Shown here piece after piece: positions 35,306 through 44,414 of a DNA stretch of 64,000 nucleotides. Under the pieces are notes generated by a model. The model ran no database searches and was not told the origin of the DNA. It worked only from the letters and a program-made list of their open reading frames with translations. Source of the DNA: Enhydrobacter sp. (lineage in GTDB: Bacteria; Pseudomonadota; Alphaproteobacteria; Reyranellales; Reyranellaceae); assembly GCF_030246845.1 (NCBI RefSeq), contig NZ_CP126889.1, forward strand, positions 5,079,001 through 5,143,000, read 5' to 3'. The position numbers were made by a program, and so were the translations under genes. Position 1 is the first letter of the stretch. Every line of letters begins with the position of its first letter.

Positions 35306-36124
35306 CTATTTGCAATGGGGCCTGGGCAGCGGCTCGAGCCGTGAAATCCGATATTCGATGCCGCCATCGCCTTCTTCGTGCGTGCCATAGAGCTCGATGC
35401 CGTTGTCGAGCGTCAGGCTGCTCATCTCGAACGCCGCCGGCTCGCCGTCCTTCCCGGCATCGGCATCGAAGAAGCCGCCGCGATAGTAGATGCGGGAATG
35501 ACCCTGGACGATTCCCTTGCCTTCCTTGGGAACCTTGAGGTCCGCCAGTCGCCGCGGGACCTTGCCGATCACGACGTTCACCGACTGCGGCGGCTTGGGC
35601 TTCTCGCCGAAGAAGAACAGCGCGTCGAAGCCGGTGTCGTGGGCGAGCGCGTGCCTGATCGTCGCGCGGGTCATGGCCATGGGAAACATCGTGCCCGCCG
35701 GCAGAGCGACCGACTGCCCCTCGGGGTCGCTGAAATGTGCTTCGCCCCGACCGTCCTCGCCCAATATCGCCTCGCCGCGGACCAGGCTCGTCTGGCGCCC
35801 GTTGGCGCTCGACCGATGCTCGAAATGCAGCGTCCGTCCATCGCGGCTTTCCGTCATCTGCGAGAGCTGCTCGGTCACGACCGACGCCTTGCGACCGTCC
35901 AGCTCGAGGCGCAGGCGCTGGTTCATGACGTAGCCGTCGCACGTCAGCTTCAGCTCGAAGGCATAGGTGCCGGCCGTAAGCTCACCGGGCTTGCCGTGAT
36001 CGAGCATGGCCACATCGTAGGCCGCGCGATGCGGCTGCAACTCCTGCGCGTCGGCGGAGCCCGCTGCGGCAGTGATTGCCGCCGTGAGCGCGGCCGTGAG
36101 CAGCGCGCGGCGGACGGTCAGCAT
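35306..36124 (-). CDS. EipB/DUF1849-family periplasmic envelope-integrity protein
   Basis: 272 residues with a signal peptide (MLTVRRALLTAALTAAITAAAGSADA). The mature protein matches the DUF1849 family, whose Brucella member EipB is a beta-spiral periplasmic protein that supports envelope integrity. The two family cysteines are here, LTCDGYVMNQ and the C-terminal PRPHCK, and probably form a disulfide. The ATG at 36124 overlaps the stop of the next EipB-like gene by 7 bp, so the two are co-expressed. The number of copies elsewhere in the genome is unknown. Confidence 0.88.
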   Translation of the reverse strand: MLTVRRALLTAALTAAITAAAGSADAQELQPHRAAYDVAMLDHGKPGELTAGTYAFELKLTCDGYVMNQRLRLELDGRKASVVTEQLSQMTESRDGRTLHFEHRSSANGRQTSLVRGEAILGEDGRGEAHFSDPEGQSVALPAGTMFPMAMTRATIRHALAHDTGFDALFFFGEKPKPPQSVNVVIGKVPRRLADLKVPKEGKGIVQGHSRIYYRGGFFDADAGKDGEPAAFEMSSLTLDNGIELYGTHEEGDGGIEYRISRLEPLPRPHCK

Positions 36125-37128
36125 TTGGGCCTCGGCAGCGCCTGGATTTGCGCGAGATGGGCGTCGACGGCGAAGTCGCCATAGTCGAGCAGCATCGAGC
36201 GGGCGATGCCGTTGCCCAGGAGGTCGAGCGCCAGCTCGTACTCGGGCTGCGCACCCTGGTCGCCGTTCGCGAAGAAGGCGAAACGGACGCCCCAGGCCGG
36301 CTGGTTGCGCAGCAAGGCGACATCGCCTCGAATGGAGGGCGTTCCCGACCTGGAGCGCGACGGGCGGCCGATCACCGCATTCACCAGGAACGCACCGTCG
36401 AGGCGGGCCCCGTCGAACACCTTGTACGATACGGTCTTGTCGCCGTCGCGCGCATGCTTGAGCACGAGCGCGAGATGCGTTGTCGGAAACAGGGTGCCGG
36501 CGGGCAGCTCGAAGCTCCGCGCCTCCGGCAGGGTGAAGCTCGCCCGCCCCTTGCCGCCCAGGGAATCGAGATCGGCGCTGCCGCGCAGTTCCTCCTCGAC
36601 CTCGTCGTTCTGGACGTTGCGCACGCTGAACCGCAATTGCAGGCCATCCTTGGTCTCGTAGCTTATGAAGCTCGAGTCGGTCTCGAACTCCTCGCCGTCG
36701 CTGCGCAGGAAGGTCAGCTTGATGCGTTGCCGGGTCTCCCAGGCATCGCAGGAATCGACCATCTCCAGCACCATGTTGCCGTTGACCTCGACGATGCCGC
36801 TGTTGGGCCGCGCGACGGCGAGCTTCATATCGTACGTTGCCCGATTCGGCACCAGCACGGAATCCGCCGGCAGCGCCGGAATCTGCACCGGTTGCGAGGA
36901 CGGCGGCGCGGCGTCCGGCTGCGCCGCCTGCGGCTGCCCGGACTGCGGTTGCCCGGGCTGCGGCGGAGATGGCGCCGGCTGGGTCTGTGCCGGAGCCGGC
37001 GGCGGCTGTTGCGGCTCCTGCGCGCGGGCGGCAGCGCTTATCCACAAGCCCAGCACGAGAAGTGCGCTCACGGCGGCAATCGTGACCACCGTCTGGACGC
37101 GAGAACAGCGAAAACTATACGTGGTCAA
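36118..37128 (-). CDS. Second EipB/DUF1849-like protein with Pro/Gln-rich linker
   Basis: 336 residues. An N-terminal hydrophobic segment (VVTIAAVSALLVLGLWISAA) is followed by a Pro/Gln-rich linker at about residues 37-85, absent from its neighbour, and then a DUF1849-like domain (ATYDMKLAVARPNSGIVEV onward) with the same two cysteines (VDSCDAWETR and LPRPKC). It is a tandem paralogue of the downstream gene. The start is a TTG at 37128; a GTG at 37089 is possible, and no ATG is available. The linker may let the domain reach across the periplasm from a membrane anchor. Confidence 0.8.
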   Translation of the reverse strand: MTTYSFRCSRVQTVVTIAAVSALLVLGLWISAAARAQEPQQPPPAPAQTQPAPSPPQPGQPQSGQPQAAQPDAAPPSSQPVQIPALPADSVLVPNRATYDMKLAVARPNSGIVEVNGNMVLEMVDSCDAWETRQRIKLTFLRSDGEEFETDSSFISYETKDGLQLRFSVRNVQNDEVEEELRGSADLDSLGGKGRASFTLPEARSFELPAGTLFPTTHLALVLKHARDGDKTVSYKVFDGARLDGAFLVNAVIGRPSRSRSGTPSIRGDVALLRNQPAWGVRFAFFANGDQGAQPEYELALDLLGNGIARSMLLDYGDFAVDAHLAQIQALPRPKC

Positions 37129-37243
37129 CGGGGCGATTGAGCAGGACTAGGCCTTGTAGCCGGGCAGGCAAGCGTAATATCCATGCGCTTGAATTTCCAG
37201 AATGATCGGCTGCGGCAGGGCTGCACAGGAAGGAATATCGTCC

Positions 37244-38224
37244 ATGACTAACCGCAAACCTCGTGTGCTGGCGACGCGGCATTTTCCACCCGACGTGGAG
37301 GCGCGCCTGTCGGCCAATTTCGACGCCGTCCTGAACCCGGACGACCGGCTGTTCGAGGGCCCCGCGCTCGCCAAGGCGAGCGACGGCTGTGACGCCATCA
37401 TGTGCGCCGCGGGAGATCCGCTGAACGCCGAGACGATCGCCCGCCTTTCGGGCTCGATCCGGATGATCGCCACCTTCTCGGTCGGCTACGAGCATGTCGA
37501 CGTCGCGGCGGCGGCCAAGCGGAAGATCGCGGTGAGCAACACGCCCGACGTCCTGACCGACGCGACCGCCGATATCGCCATGCTCTGCCTGCTGGGGGCC
37601 GCTCGCCGCGCCCACGAGGGCACGACGATGCTGCGGACCCATCATTGGGTCGGCTGGAGCCCGACCCAGCTCATGGGGGTGCACGTCACCGGCAAGCGGC
37701 TGGGCATCCTGGGCATGGGCCGGATCGGCCAGGCGATGGCCGACCGCGCACGGGCTTTCCGCATGACCATCCACTACACCAATCGCAGCCGGCTACCGCC
37801 CGAGCTCGAGAAGGGCGCCCTCTTCCATCCCGATGCGGACGCCATGCTGCCGCACTGCGATTTCCTGTCGATCAATGCGCCCCTCACGCCCGCCACCCGC
37901 AAATGGGTCAACGCCGAGCGCATCGCCCGCCTGCCGAAGGGTGCGGTCGTGATCAACACGGCAAGGGGCGGCGTGGTCGATGACGATGCGCTGATCGCGG
38001 CGCTGAAAGGCGGGCACCTCGCCGCCGCCGGACTCGATGTCTTCGACGGCGAACCCCGGATCCATCCCGGCTACTACGGCCTCGAGAACGCCTTCCTCCT
38101 GCCCCACATGGGCTCGGCCACCGTCGAGACCCGCAACGCGATGGGGTTCAAGGCGCTCGACAATCTCGAGGCCTTCCTGCTCAGGGGTCAGTCGCCGCCC
38201 GACCTGGTGCGCGTTTCTTCGTGA
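37244..38224 (+). CDS. D-isomer-specific 2-hydroxyacid dehydrogenase (glyoxylate/hydroxypyruvate reductase-like)
   Basis: 326 residues. NAD(P)-binding motif GILGMGRIGQAMADRARAF. Catalytic Arg in INTARGGVVDDDAL, Glu in DVFDGEPRIHPGY and His in LLPHMGSATVETR. It resembles glyoxylate/hydroxypyruvate reductases. The ATG at 37244 is preceded by AGGAAGGAA, which decides the start over the longer frame. Its last 44 bp overlap the end of a convergent lipoprotein gene. Confidence 0.92.
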   Translation: MTNRKPRVLATRHFPPDVEARLSANFDAVLNPDDRLFEGPALAKASDGCDAIMCAAGDPLNAETIARLSGSIRMIATFSVGYEHVDVAAAAKRKIAVSNTPDVLTDATADIAMLCLLGAARRAHEGTTMLRTHHWVGWSPTQLMGVHVTGKRLGILGMGRIGQAMADRARAFRMTIHYTNRSRLPPELEKGALFHPDADAMLPHCDFLSINAPLTPATRKWVNAERIARLPKGAVVINTARGGVVDDDALIAALKGGHLAAAGLDVFDGEPRIHPGYYGLENAFLLPHMGSATVETRNAMGFKALDNLEAFLLRGQSPPDLVRVSS

Positions 38225-38729
38225 CCCGCTTTCGCTTGGCCGCCGCATGCTCGACGGCCGGCTTCTCCGCCGGCGACGGCCGGGCCACGGCAGACGGCGA
38301 CGGTGTCTGCTCGGCGAGCGTGACGGAGGAAGCCGCCGGCGCTGCCTCCGTGTTCGGCTTGGCATAAGCCTGCGGGTTCCAGCTCGTCGGCGGCGCATCG
38401 GCGGCGGCACGAAGCGGCGGCGAATACTCGACCCCTGCCTCGCCCGGCTGGCGGAAGGGCTCGCTGTAGTTCACATCGTAGGGATCATGGTCACCGTCGC
38501 GCGGGCGGCAGACGTCCTGGTCGCGAAACATGCGCCACATGGCGCAATCCTGCTTCGACACCATGGAGACGAAGTGATCGGCCATCGTCTTGTCGGTCTC
38601 GGCCAGCGAGACGCCGTCGGCTCCGTAGCCGGCCGCCGTCAGGGCCAGCGGCGCAGCGCAGGCGCCGGTCAGCAGCGGCAAGCCGAAGGCCACGGGCAGG
38701 ATCAGGAACCGGAGCCGAGGGAAGCTCAT
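38181..38729 (-). CDS. Putative lipoprotein of unknown function
   Basis: 182 residues. The signal ends in the lipobox LTGACAAP. The mature part has SLAETDKTMADHFVSMVSKQDCAMWRM with a conserved-looking Cys pair (QDCAMWRMFRDQDVC), then a low-complexity Ala/Pro/Lys-rich tail. Proteins of this layout are common, uncharacterised alphaproteobacterial envelope proteins. The gene overlaps the dehydrogenase tail by 44 bp in opposite orientation. An AT-rich region before it supplies a TATAAT box. Confidence 0.75.
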   Translation of the reverse strand: MSFPRLRFLILPVAFGLPLLTGACAAPLALTAAGYGADGVSLAETDKTMADHFVSMVSKQDCAMWRMFRDQDVCRPRDGDHDPYDVNYSEPFRQPGEAGVEYSPPLRAAADAPPTSWNPQAYAKPNTEAAPAASSVTLAEQTPSPSAVARPSPAEKPAVEHAAAKRKRVTKKRAPGRAATDP

Positions 38730-38747
38730 GAATTTCCTTAAGAACTC

Positions 38748-38772
38748 ATTATAATATATTGAACTTATTATA
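38748..38772 (-). promoter_or_regulatory. AT-rich promoter-like patch before the lipoprotein gene
   Basis: Read on the - strand there are two TATAAT hexamers (38772-38767 and 38753-38748). Between them lies ATAATA/TATTAT, an inverted repeat (38751-38756 / 38766-38771). AAGGAA precedes the ATG. The -35 is poor. This is the most AT-rich stretch in the window. Confidence 0.45.
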
Positions 38773-38796
38773 TTTTGTACCTTTGGTCAAACACCC

Positions 38797-39828
38797 TCAC
38801 CCGGCTCGTTCGCTCTCCCGTACGGCCTGGACGTAGACGTTGATGATCAGGGCGCCCAGCAGGATCAGCCCGCGGATCAGGATCTTGAGGAAGCTGTCGA
38901 TTTCGACGTGGTCGAGGCCATTGTTGAGCACGCCGAGGATCAGGAGGCCGATGATGGTATTGCCGATGCCGCCCCGGCCGCCAAACAGGCTCGTGCCGCC
39001 CACGACCACCGCCGCGATGGCATCGAGCAGATAGCCGTCGAACTCGTTCTGCTGCGCACTGCCGAAATGCGCCACGCCCAGCATGCCGGCGACGCCGGAG
39101 CAGACGGCCGAGATCACCATGACGGCGCTCAGGATCAGCTTGACGTTCACGCCGGAATATTCCGCCGCCTCGCGGTTGCCGCCGACCATGTAGACGTAGC
39201 GGCCGAACCGCGTGTAGGTGAGCACGATATGTCCGCCGATCAGGAAGACGGCGAGCACGATGATGATCCACGGGATGCCACCGATCGATCCCGCCCCCAT
39301 CGTCGCCACGAACGACGGCACGGCATAGGCGATCTGGCCGCGGACCAGCAGGGCGCAGATCCCCGCTCCGATCTGCATCATGGCGAGCGTCATGATGAAG
39401 GACGGGATGCCGATCGCCGTCAGGCCGATCGCATTGACGAGTCCCAGGAAGGCGCAGGCGGCAAGCGCCAGCGCAATCGCCGCCGCCCCCGGCAGAGGCA
39501 CGTTGGCGATGTTCACGTACGATTCCTGAAGCGTGAAATAGGCGACGACAATGCCCGTGGCGTTGGCGATCGCCGCGACCGACAGGTCGATCTCCGCGCA
39601 CAGGATAACGAAGGTCAGCCCGACCGCGATCACGCCGGCCACCGAAATCTGGGTCAGGATGTTGGCGGCATTGTCGAGTGTCGCAAAGGACGGGCTCGCG
39701 ACGCCGAAGAAGACCAGCAGGACGATGAGCGTCGCGAACGGCGCGATGTTGCGCATCTGGCCGCGCACGAAGGCGCCCAGCCGCGAGCCGAAGGGCGATC
39801 CTGCCTTGACGTCGGACGACGTCGTCAT
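38797..39828 (-). CDS. Ribose-type sugar ABC transporter permease
   Basis: 343 residues, about nine or ten membrane segments. The RbsC-family pattern is visible: GVIAVGLTFVILCAEIDLSV, GRYVYMVGGNREAAEYSGV, LDAIAAVVVGGTSLFGGRGG and the C-terminal LILGVLNNGL. It is the last gene of a binding protein-ATPase-permease operon (41368-42387, 39842-41362, this gene) with 5- and 13-bp gaps. The cognate sugar or polyol is not readable. Confidence 0.93.
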   Translation of the reverse strand: MTTSSDVKAGSPFGSRLGAFVRGQMRNIAPFATLIVLLVFFGVASPSFATLDNAANILTQISVAGVIAVGLTFVILCAEIDLSVAAIANATGIVVAYFTLQESYVNIANVPLPGAAAIALALAACAFLGLVNAIGLTAIGIPSFIMTLAMMQIGAGICALLVRGQIAYAVPSFVATMGAGSIGGIPWIIIVLAVFLIGGHIVLTYTRFGRYVYMVGGNREAAEYSGVNVKLILSAVMVISAVCSGVAGMLGVAHFGSAQQNEFDGYLLDAIAAVVVGGTSLFGGRGGIGNTIIGLLILGVLNNGLDHVEIDSFLKILIRGLILLGALIINVYVQAVRESERAG

Positions 39829-39841
39829 GCCCTACCCTCCC

Positions 39842-41362
39842 TCATGCGGCCTCCAGCAGCCGGTCCTTGCTGATCGTCTCGCCGGCGAACTCGCGGACGA
39901 TCCGGCCCTTTTTCATCACCACGATCCGGTCGGCGAGCGACAGCACGGTCTCGGGCTCGGTCGACATCACGACGATGCCCAGCCCCTGCTCGCGCAGGCC
40001 GCGGACGATGCGCACGACATCCTCCTTGGCGCCGACATCCATGCCGCGCGTCGGCTCGCTCAGCACCAGCACCTTCGGCGGCCAAGTCAGCCACTTGGCC
40101 AGCGCCACCTTCTGCTGGTTGCCGCCCGACAGGCTGCCCAGCGGCGTCTCGACCTGCGGCGGCCGGATGGAAAGCGATTCGGCGTGGCGCCGGGCGACTT
40201 CCTTCTCCACCGAAGGCTTCAGCCACAGCCGTGCGATGCGGCCGAGAACGCTGATCGACATGTTCTTGTATACCGGCTCGCCGTAGAACAGCATGGAGCG
40301 GCGGCTTTCCGGCACGAAGGCGACGCCGGCGCGGCGCGCATCGGCAGTGTTGCGCAGGCGCAGCGCCCTGCCCTCCATCTCCAGCCGTCCCGTCTTCGGC
40401 CGCAGCTTGCCGAACATCGCGCGGGCAAGCTCGATCTGGCCGCACCCCATGAAGCCGTAGACGCCCAGCACCTCACCGGCCCGGACGTCGATGGACACGT
40501 CCGCGAAGGCGCGGCCGACGCCGAGGCCGCGCAACGCCAGCACGACGGGGGCGTCCGGCCGGCTGTCGAGCGACACGGCGCCGGTGTAGCTTTCCTCGAG
40601 ATCCTCGTGGCCGCGGCCGATCATGCGCTCGATGACCCAGCCCTTGTCGATGCCGGCTGCGGTTTCGGTCACGACGCGCCGGCCGTTGCGAAAGATCGTC
40701 ACCGTATCGGAGATCGCGAGGATGTCGTCGAGAAAATGCGAGATGAAGACGATGCTGCGGCCGCTCGCGCGCACCGCGCGCAAGACGTCGAACAGGCGCC
40801 GCACTTCTGGCGGCGACAGCGCCGAGGTCGGCTCGTCGAGGATGACGATGCGGGCGCCGGAGAAGAGCACGCGCGCAAGCTCGATCAACTGCTGCAGGCC
40901 GATCGCCAGCGAGCCCATGCGGGTGCGCGGATCGACATCGATGCCGAGGCTCGCGAGGTGATCGCGGGCCCCGGCATACATCGCCCGCCAGTCGATCATG
41001 CCCCCCCTGGTCGGCTGCTTGCCGAGGTAGACATTCTCCGCGACGCTGAGATCGGGAACGATGCTGAGTTCCTGGTGCACCATGCCGATACCGGCGGCCA
41101 GGGCGTCGCGCGCCGACCGGAAATGCAGCTCCCGCCCGTCGATCGCCATGCGGCCCTGGTACTGGGTGTGCACGCCGGCGATGATCTTCATCAGGGTCGA
41201 TTTGCCTGCCCCGTTCTCCCCGACCAGGCCATGGATCTCCCCCTGCCGCAGCGTGAAGTCGACCTCGCGCAAGGCCGCGACGCCGCCGAACGACTTGGAG
41301 ATGCCCCGCATGACCAGCCGCGCCGGAGCCTCCCCCGGCACGGCCACCGACTCGACCGACAT
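39842..41362 (-). CDS. Ribose-type sugar ABC transporter ATP-binding protein
   Basis: 506 residues with two nucleotide-binding domains. The first has Walker A GENGAGKSTLMKIIAG and Walker B IVILDEPTSAL. The second has a degenerate P-loop (GFMGCGQIELARAMFG) but a good signature LSGGNQQKVALAKWL, the normal asymmetry of RbsA/MglA/XylG proteins. It energises the adjacent permease. A single permease gene fits the RbsC dimer model. Confidence 0.94.
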   Translation of the reverse strand: MSVESVAVPGEAPARLVMRGISKSFGGVAALREVDFTLRQGEIHGLVGENGAGKSTLMKIIAGVHTQYQGRMAIDGRELHFRSARDALAAGIGMVHQELSIVPDLSVAENVYLGKQPTRGGMIDWRAMYAGARDHLASLGIDVDPRTRMGSLAIGLQQLIELARVLFSGARIVILDEPTSALSPPEVRRLFDVLRAVRASGRSIVFISHFLDDILAISDTVTIFRNGRRVVTETAAGIDKGWVIERMIGRGHEDLEESYTGAVSLDSRPDAPVVLALRGLGVGRAFADVSIDVRAGEVLGVYGFMGCGQIELARAMFGKLRPKTGRLEMEGRALRLRNTADARRAGVAFVPESRRSMLFYGEPVYKNMSISVLGRIARLWLKPSVEKEVARRHAESLSIRPPQVETPLGSLSGGNQQKVALAKWLTWPPKVLVLSEPTRGMDVGAKEDVVRIVRGLREQGLGIVVMSTEPETVLSLADRIVVMKKGRIVREFAGETISKDRLLEAA

Positions 41363-41367
41363 GGCGT

Positions 41368-42387
41368 TCAGATGAGGAAGTGGTCTTCCATCCAGAGCAT
41401 GCCGGCCGCGTTCGCCTTGGTCACGACCGGGCCGTCGGTGACGATGTTCTTGGGAATGCCACTGCCGGTCTTCTCGCCCGCAGTCACGGCCGCGACGCCG
41501 GCGATGATGGCGCCGCCATGGATGCGGCAGGAAGGATTGCGCACGGTCGCGAACATGCGGCCGTCCTCCACCGCGTTGATGGCCGGCGGCATGGCATCGA
41601 CGCCGCCGATCAGGATGTCGGTGCGCTTGTGCGCCTTCATCACGTTGTAGGCGGCGAGCGCCATGTCGTCGTTATGGAAGAAGGCGGCATCGATCTTCGG
41701 ATACTTGGTGAGATAGGTTTCCCACAACCGCGCCGTCTTGGATACGTCCCAGTCGGCCGGCTGGGTGTCGAGCACCTTGATGTCGGGATACCGCTTGACC
41801 ACCGACTCGAACCCCCTCGCGCGGCCCTGCGCGCCGGTGTGGCCGAGGGCGCCCTGCGTCATGATGATATTGCCCTTGCCGCCGAGCTTGGTGACCAGCG
41901 CCTGGGTGACGGAGGCGCCCATGAACTCATTGTCGGGGGCGAGGAAGGCATGGACGTTGATCTTGTCCAGGGGTGCGATCAGCGTATCCATGTCGATCAC
42001 GGGGATGCCGGCATCGATCATCTTCTGCACCGGCTGGGTGAGCGTGCCGATGCCGAACGCCTGGATCGCGACGAAGTCCCACTTCTGGGAGGCCATGTTG
42101 TCGATCGCCGCGCGCTGCTTCACGGCATCGAGCTGGCCGTCGAACCAGGTGACCTCGACGTTGAACAGCTTGCCCCAATACTCGGCTGCAGACTTGCCCT
42201 GGGCGCACCACGTCGCCTGCAGGCCGGCATTGGAAAAAGCAGCCTTGAGAGGCTTCTCCGAGCGTCCGGCCGCGATGCCGGCCGCCATGGCCGGGCTGAT
42301 CCCGAAGACGCCGAGCGCCGCTGCCGCGCCGCCCGCCGAGGCGACAGTGAGAAAATCACGCCGGCCCTTGCCCAATGTGTCCGTCAT
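41368..42387 (-). CDS. Periplasmic sugar-binding protein of the ABC importer, Tat-type signal
   Basis: 339 residues. The N-terminus GKGRRDFLTVASAGGAAAA is a twin-arginine signal, so the protein is probably exported folded. The mature part has the type I periplasmic fold: FSNAGLQATWCAQGKSAAEY, IDAGIPVIDMDTLIAPLD, then AAFFHNDDMALAAYNVMKAH and IGGVDAMPPAINAVEDG. The ATG at 42387 has AGGAGGAAGCG just upstream. It is the first gene of the importer operon, 95 bp downstream of aspS. Confidence 0.92.
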   Translation of the reverse strand: MTDTLGKGRRDFLTVASAGGAAAALGVFGISPAMAAGIAAGRSEKPLKAAFSNAGLQATWCAQGKSAAEYWGKLFNVEVTWFDGQLDAVKQRAAIDNMASQKWDFVAIQAFGIGTLTQPVQKMIDAGIPVIDMDTLIAPLDKINVHAFLAPDNEFMGASVTQALVTKLGGKGNIIMTQGALGHTGAQGRARGFESVVKRYPDIKVLDTQPADWDVSKTARLWETYLTKYPKIDAAFFHNDDMALAAYNVMKAHKRTDILIGGVDAMPPAINAVEDGRMFATVRNPSCRIHGGAIIAGVAAVTAGEKTGSGIPKNIVTDGPVVTKANAAGMLWMEDHFLI

Positions 42388-42482
42388 CGCTTCCTCCTTG
42401 ATCGACCGGTCGTGCGCCGGCATTCGCCAAAGTTTGGCAGCGAGCGTAAGGAGCGGCAAGCGCCGCTCTCGCAGGACGGCGG

Positions 42483-44288
42483 CTATTCCTTCTTCGGTTG
42501 CGGCAGCTTGAGTGCAATGTGCAGCTCGCGCAGCTTCTCGGCCGGCACCTCGGTCGGCGCGTCCATCATCAGATCGACCGCCTGCTGGTTCATCGGGAAG
42601 GTGATCACCTCGCGGATGTTGGGCTCGTCGGCCAGCAGCATCACGATGCGATCCACGCCGGGCGCGGCGCCGCCGTGCGGCGGCGCACCGTACTTGAAGG
42701 CGTTCAGCATGCCGCCGAAGCGATGCTCGACCTCCTCGCGGCTGTAGCCCGCGATCCCGAAGGCCTTGTACATGATCTCCGGCCTGTGGTTGCGGATCGC
42801 CCCCGAGCAGAGCTCGATGCCGTTGCAGACGATGTCGTACTGCCACGCCTTGATGGTGAGCGGATCCTGCGTCTCGAGCGCCTCCAGCCCGCCCTGGGGC
42901 ATCGAGAAGGGATTGTGGCTGAAGTCGATCTTCTTCAGCTTGTCGTCGTACTCGAACATCGGGAAGTCGACGATCCAGCAGAAGCGGAACTCGTCTTCCG
43001 CGATCACGCCCAGCTCCTGGCCGATCTTGCCACGGGCCTGGCCGGCGAACTTCCAGGCCGCCTCCGGCTGGTCGGCGACGAAGAAGATCGCGTCGCCGTC
43101 CTCGGCGCCGGTCAGCGACTTCAACTTCTCCAGCCGCTCGCCGGCCACGAACTTGGCGATCGGGCCCTTCCCGGCGCCGCTCTCGAGCACGACGTAGCCG
43201 AGACCCGGCTTGCCCTCGCCCTGGGCCCAGCCGTTCAGCTTGTCGAAGAAGCTGCGCGGATGGCCCGCGGCGTTGGGGGCGCGGATGGCGCGAACGACGC
43301 CGCCCTTGGCGACGATGCCGGCGAACACCTTGAAGTCGGAGCCGGCGAACACCTCGCCGACGTCGGAGATCCTGAGCGGATTGCGCAGGTCCGGCTTGTC
43401 GGTGCCGTAGGTCAGCAACGCCTCGGCATAGGGAATGCGCGGGAACGGCAGCGGCGTCACCTTGCGCGGCATGTCGCGGTCGAACGAGGCGAATTCCTGG
43501 AACACGCCGCCCAGCACCGGCTCGATCGCGGCAAACACGTCCTCTTGGGTGACGAAGCTCATCTCGAAGTCGAGCTGGTAGAATTCACCCGGCGCGCGGT
43601 CGGCCCGCGCATCCTCGTCGCGAAAGCAGGGCGCGATCTGGAAATAGCGGTCGAAGCCCGACACCATCAGGAGCTGCTTGAACATCTGCGGCGCCTGCGG
43701 CAGCGCGTAGAACTTGCCGGGATGAAGGCGGCTCGGGACGAGGTAGGAGCGCGCGCCCTCGGGACTGTCGGCGGTCAGGATCGGCGTCTGGAACTCGGTG
43801 AAGCCCTGCTCGATCATGCGCCGCCGCAGGCTCGCGATCACCTGGCTGCGCAGCATGATGTTGCGATGCAGCTTGTCCTTGCGCAGGTCGAGGAAGCGGT
43901 ACTTGAGCCGCAGCTCCTCCGGCGTCGTGTCGTTCTCCTGATAGACCGGAATGGGCAGCGGCTCGGCCATCGACTGGACGATCATCTCCCCGGCGTCGAG
44001 CTCGACCTCGCCGGTCGCCAGGCGCGGGTTCACGGTGGCCCTGTCGCGGGCCACGACCTTGCCGCTGACGGTGATCACGCTCTCGTTGCGGACGGCCTCG
44101 GCGCTCTTGAAAACCGGGCTCGACGCATCGACCACGATCTGGGTGACGCCGTAGTGATCGCGCAGGTCGATGAACAGCAGATGGCCATGGTCGCGCTTGC
44201 GCTGGACCCAGCCCGAGAGGCGAGCCGTCTGGCCGACATGCTCCAGCCGCAATTGGCCGCAGGTGTGGGTTCTGTAAACGGAAGACAT
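42483..44288 (-). CDS. aspS: Aspartyl-tRNA synthetase
   Basis: 601 residues. The OB-fold anticodon domain (LSGWVQRKRDHGHLLFIDLRDHYG) and class II motifs are visible: motif 2 in QIAPCFRDEDARADRAPGEF and motif 3 in GAAPGVDRIVMLL, with the bacterial insertion domain between. In organisms with GatCAB, this enzyme may be non-discriminating and also charge tRNA(Asn); the sequence alone does not settle it. The ATG at 44288 matches the family start. It is divergent from rnd over 126 bp. Confidence 0.97.
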   Translation of the reverse strand: MSSVYRTHTCGQLRLEHVGQTARLSGWVQRKRDHGHLLFIDLRDHYGVTQIVVDASSPVFKSAEAVRNESVITVSGKVVARDRATVNPRLATGEVELDAGEMIVQSMAEPLPIPVYQENDTTPEELRLKYRFLDLRKDKLHRNIMLRSQVIASLRRRMIEQGFTEFQTPILTADSPEGARSYLVPSRLHPGKFYALPQAPQMFKQLLMVSGFDRYFQIAPCFRDEDARADRAPGEFYQLDFEMSFVTQEDVFAAIEPVLGGVFQEFASFDRDMPRKVTPLPFPRIPYAEALLTYGTDKPDLRNPLRISDVGEVFAGSDFKVFAGIVAKGGVVRAIRAPNAAGHPRSFFDKLNGWAQGEGKPGLGYVVLESGAGKGPIAKFVAGERLEKLKSLTGAEDGDAIFFVADQPEAAWKFAGQARGKIGQELGVIAEDEFRFCWIVDFPMFEYDDKLKKIDFSHNPFSMPQGGLEALETQDPLTIKAWQYDIVCNGIELCSGAIRNHRPEIMYKAFGIAGYSREEVEHRFGGMLNAFKYGAPPHGGAAPGVDRIVMLLADEPNIREVITFPMNQQAVDLMMDAPTEVPAEKLRELHIALKLPQPKKE

Positions 44289-44376
44289 CACGGATATTCC
44301 GGGCTTTAACGGGGCGGCAAAAGGCACGGTTCGCCGTGTCAAGTCAAGCGATCGGGCCTTTCCGTGTGCGGCAACT

Positions 44377-44405
44377 TTGCCCCGGGGCGCGGCGGGGTCT
44401 ATAGA
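44377..44405 (+). promoter_or_regulatory. Candidate rnd promoter
   Basis: TTGCCC (44377-44382), 17-bp spacer and TATAGA (44400-44405). The -10 ends 9 nt before the rnd ATG at 44415, so the transcript would have almost no leader. There is no Shine-Dalgarno sequence. Confidence 0.45.
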
Positions 44406-44414
44406 TCGTCCCCA

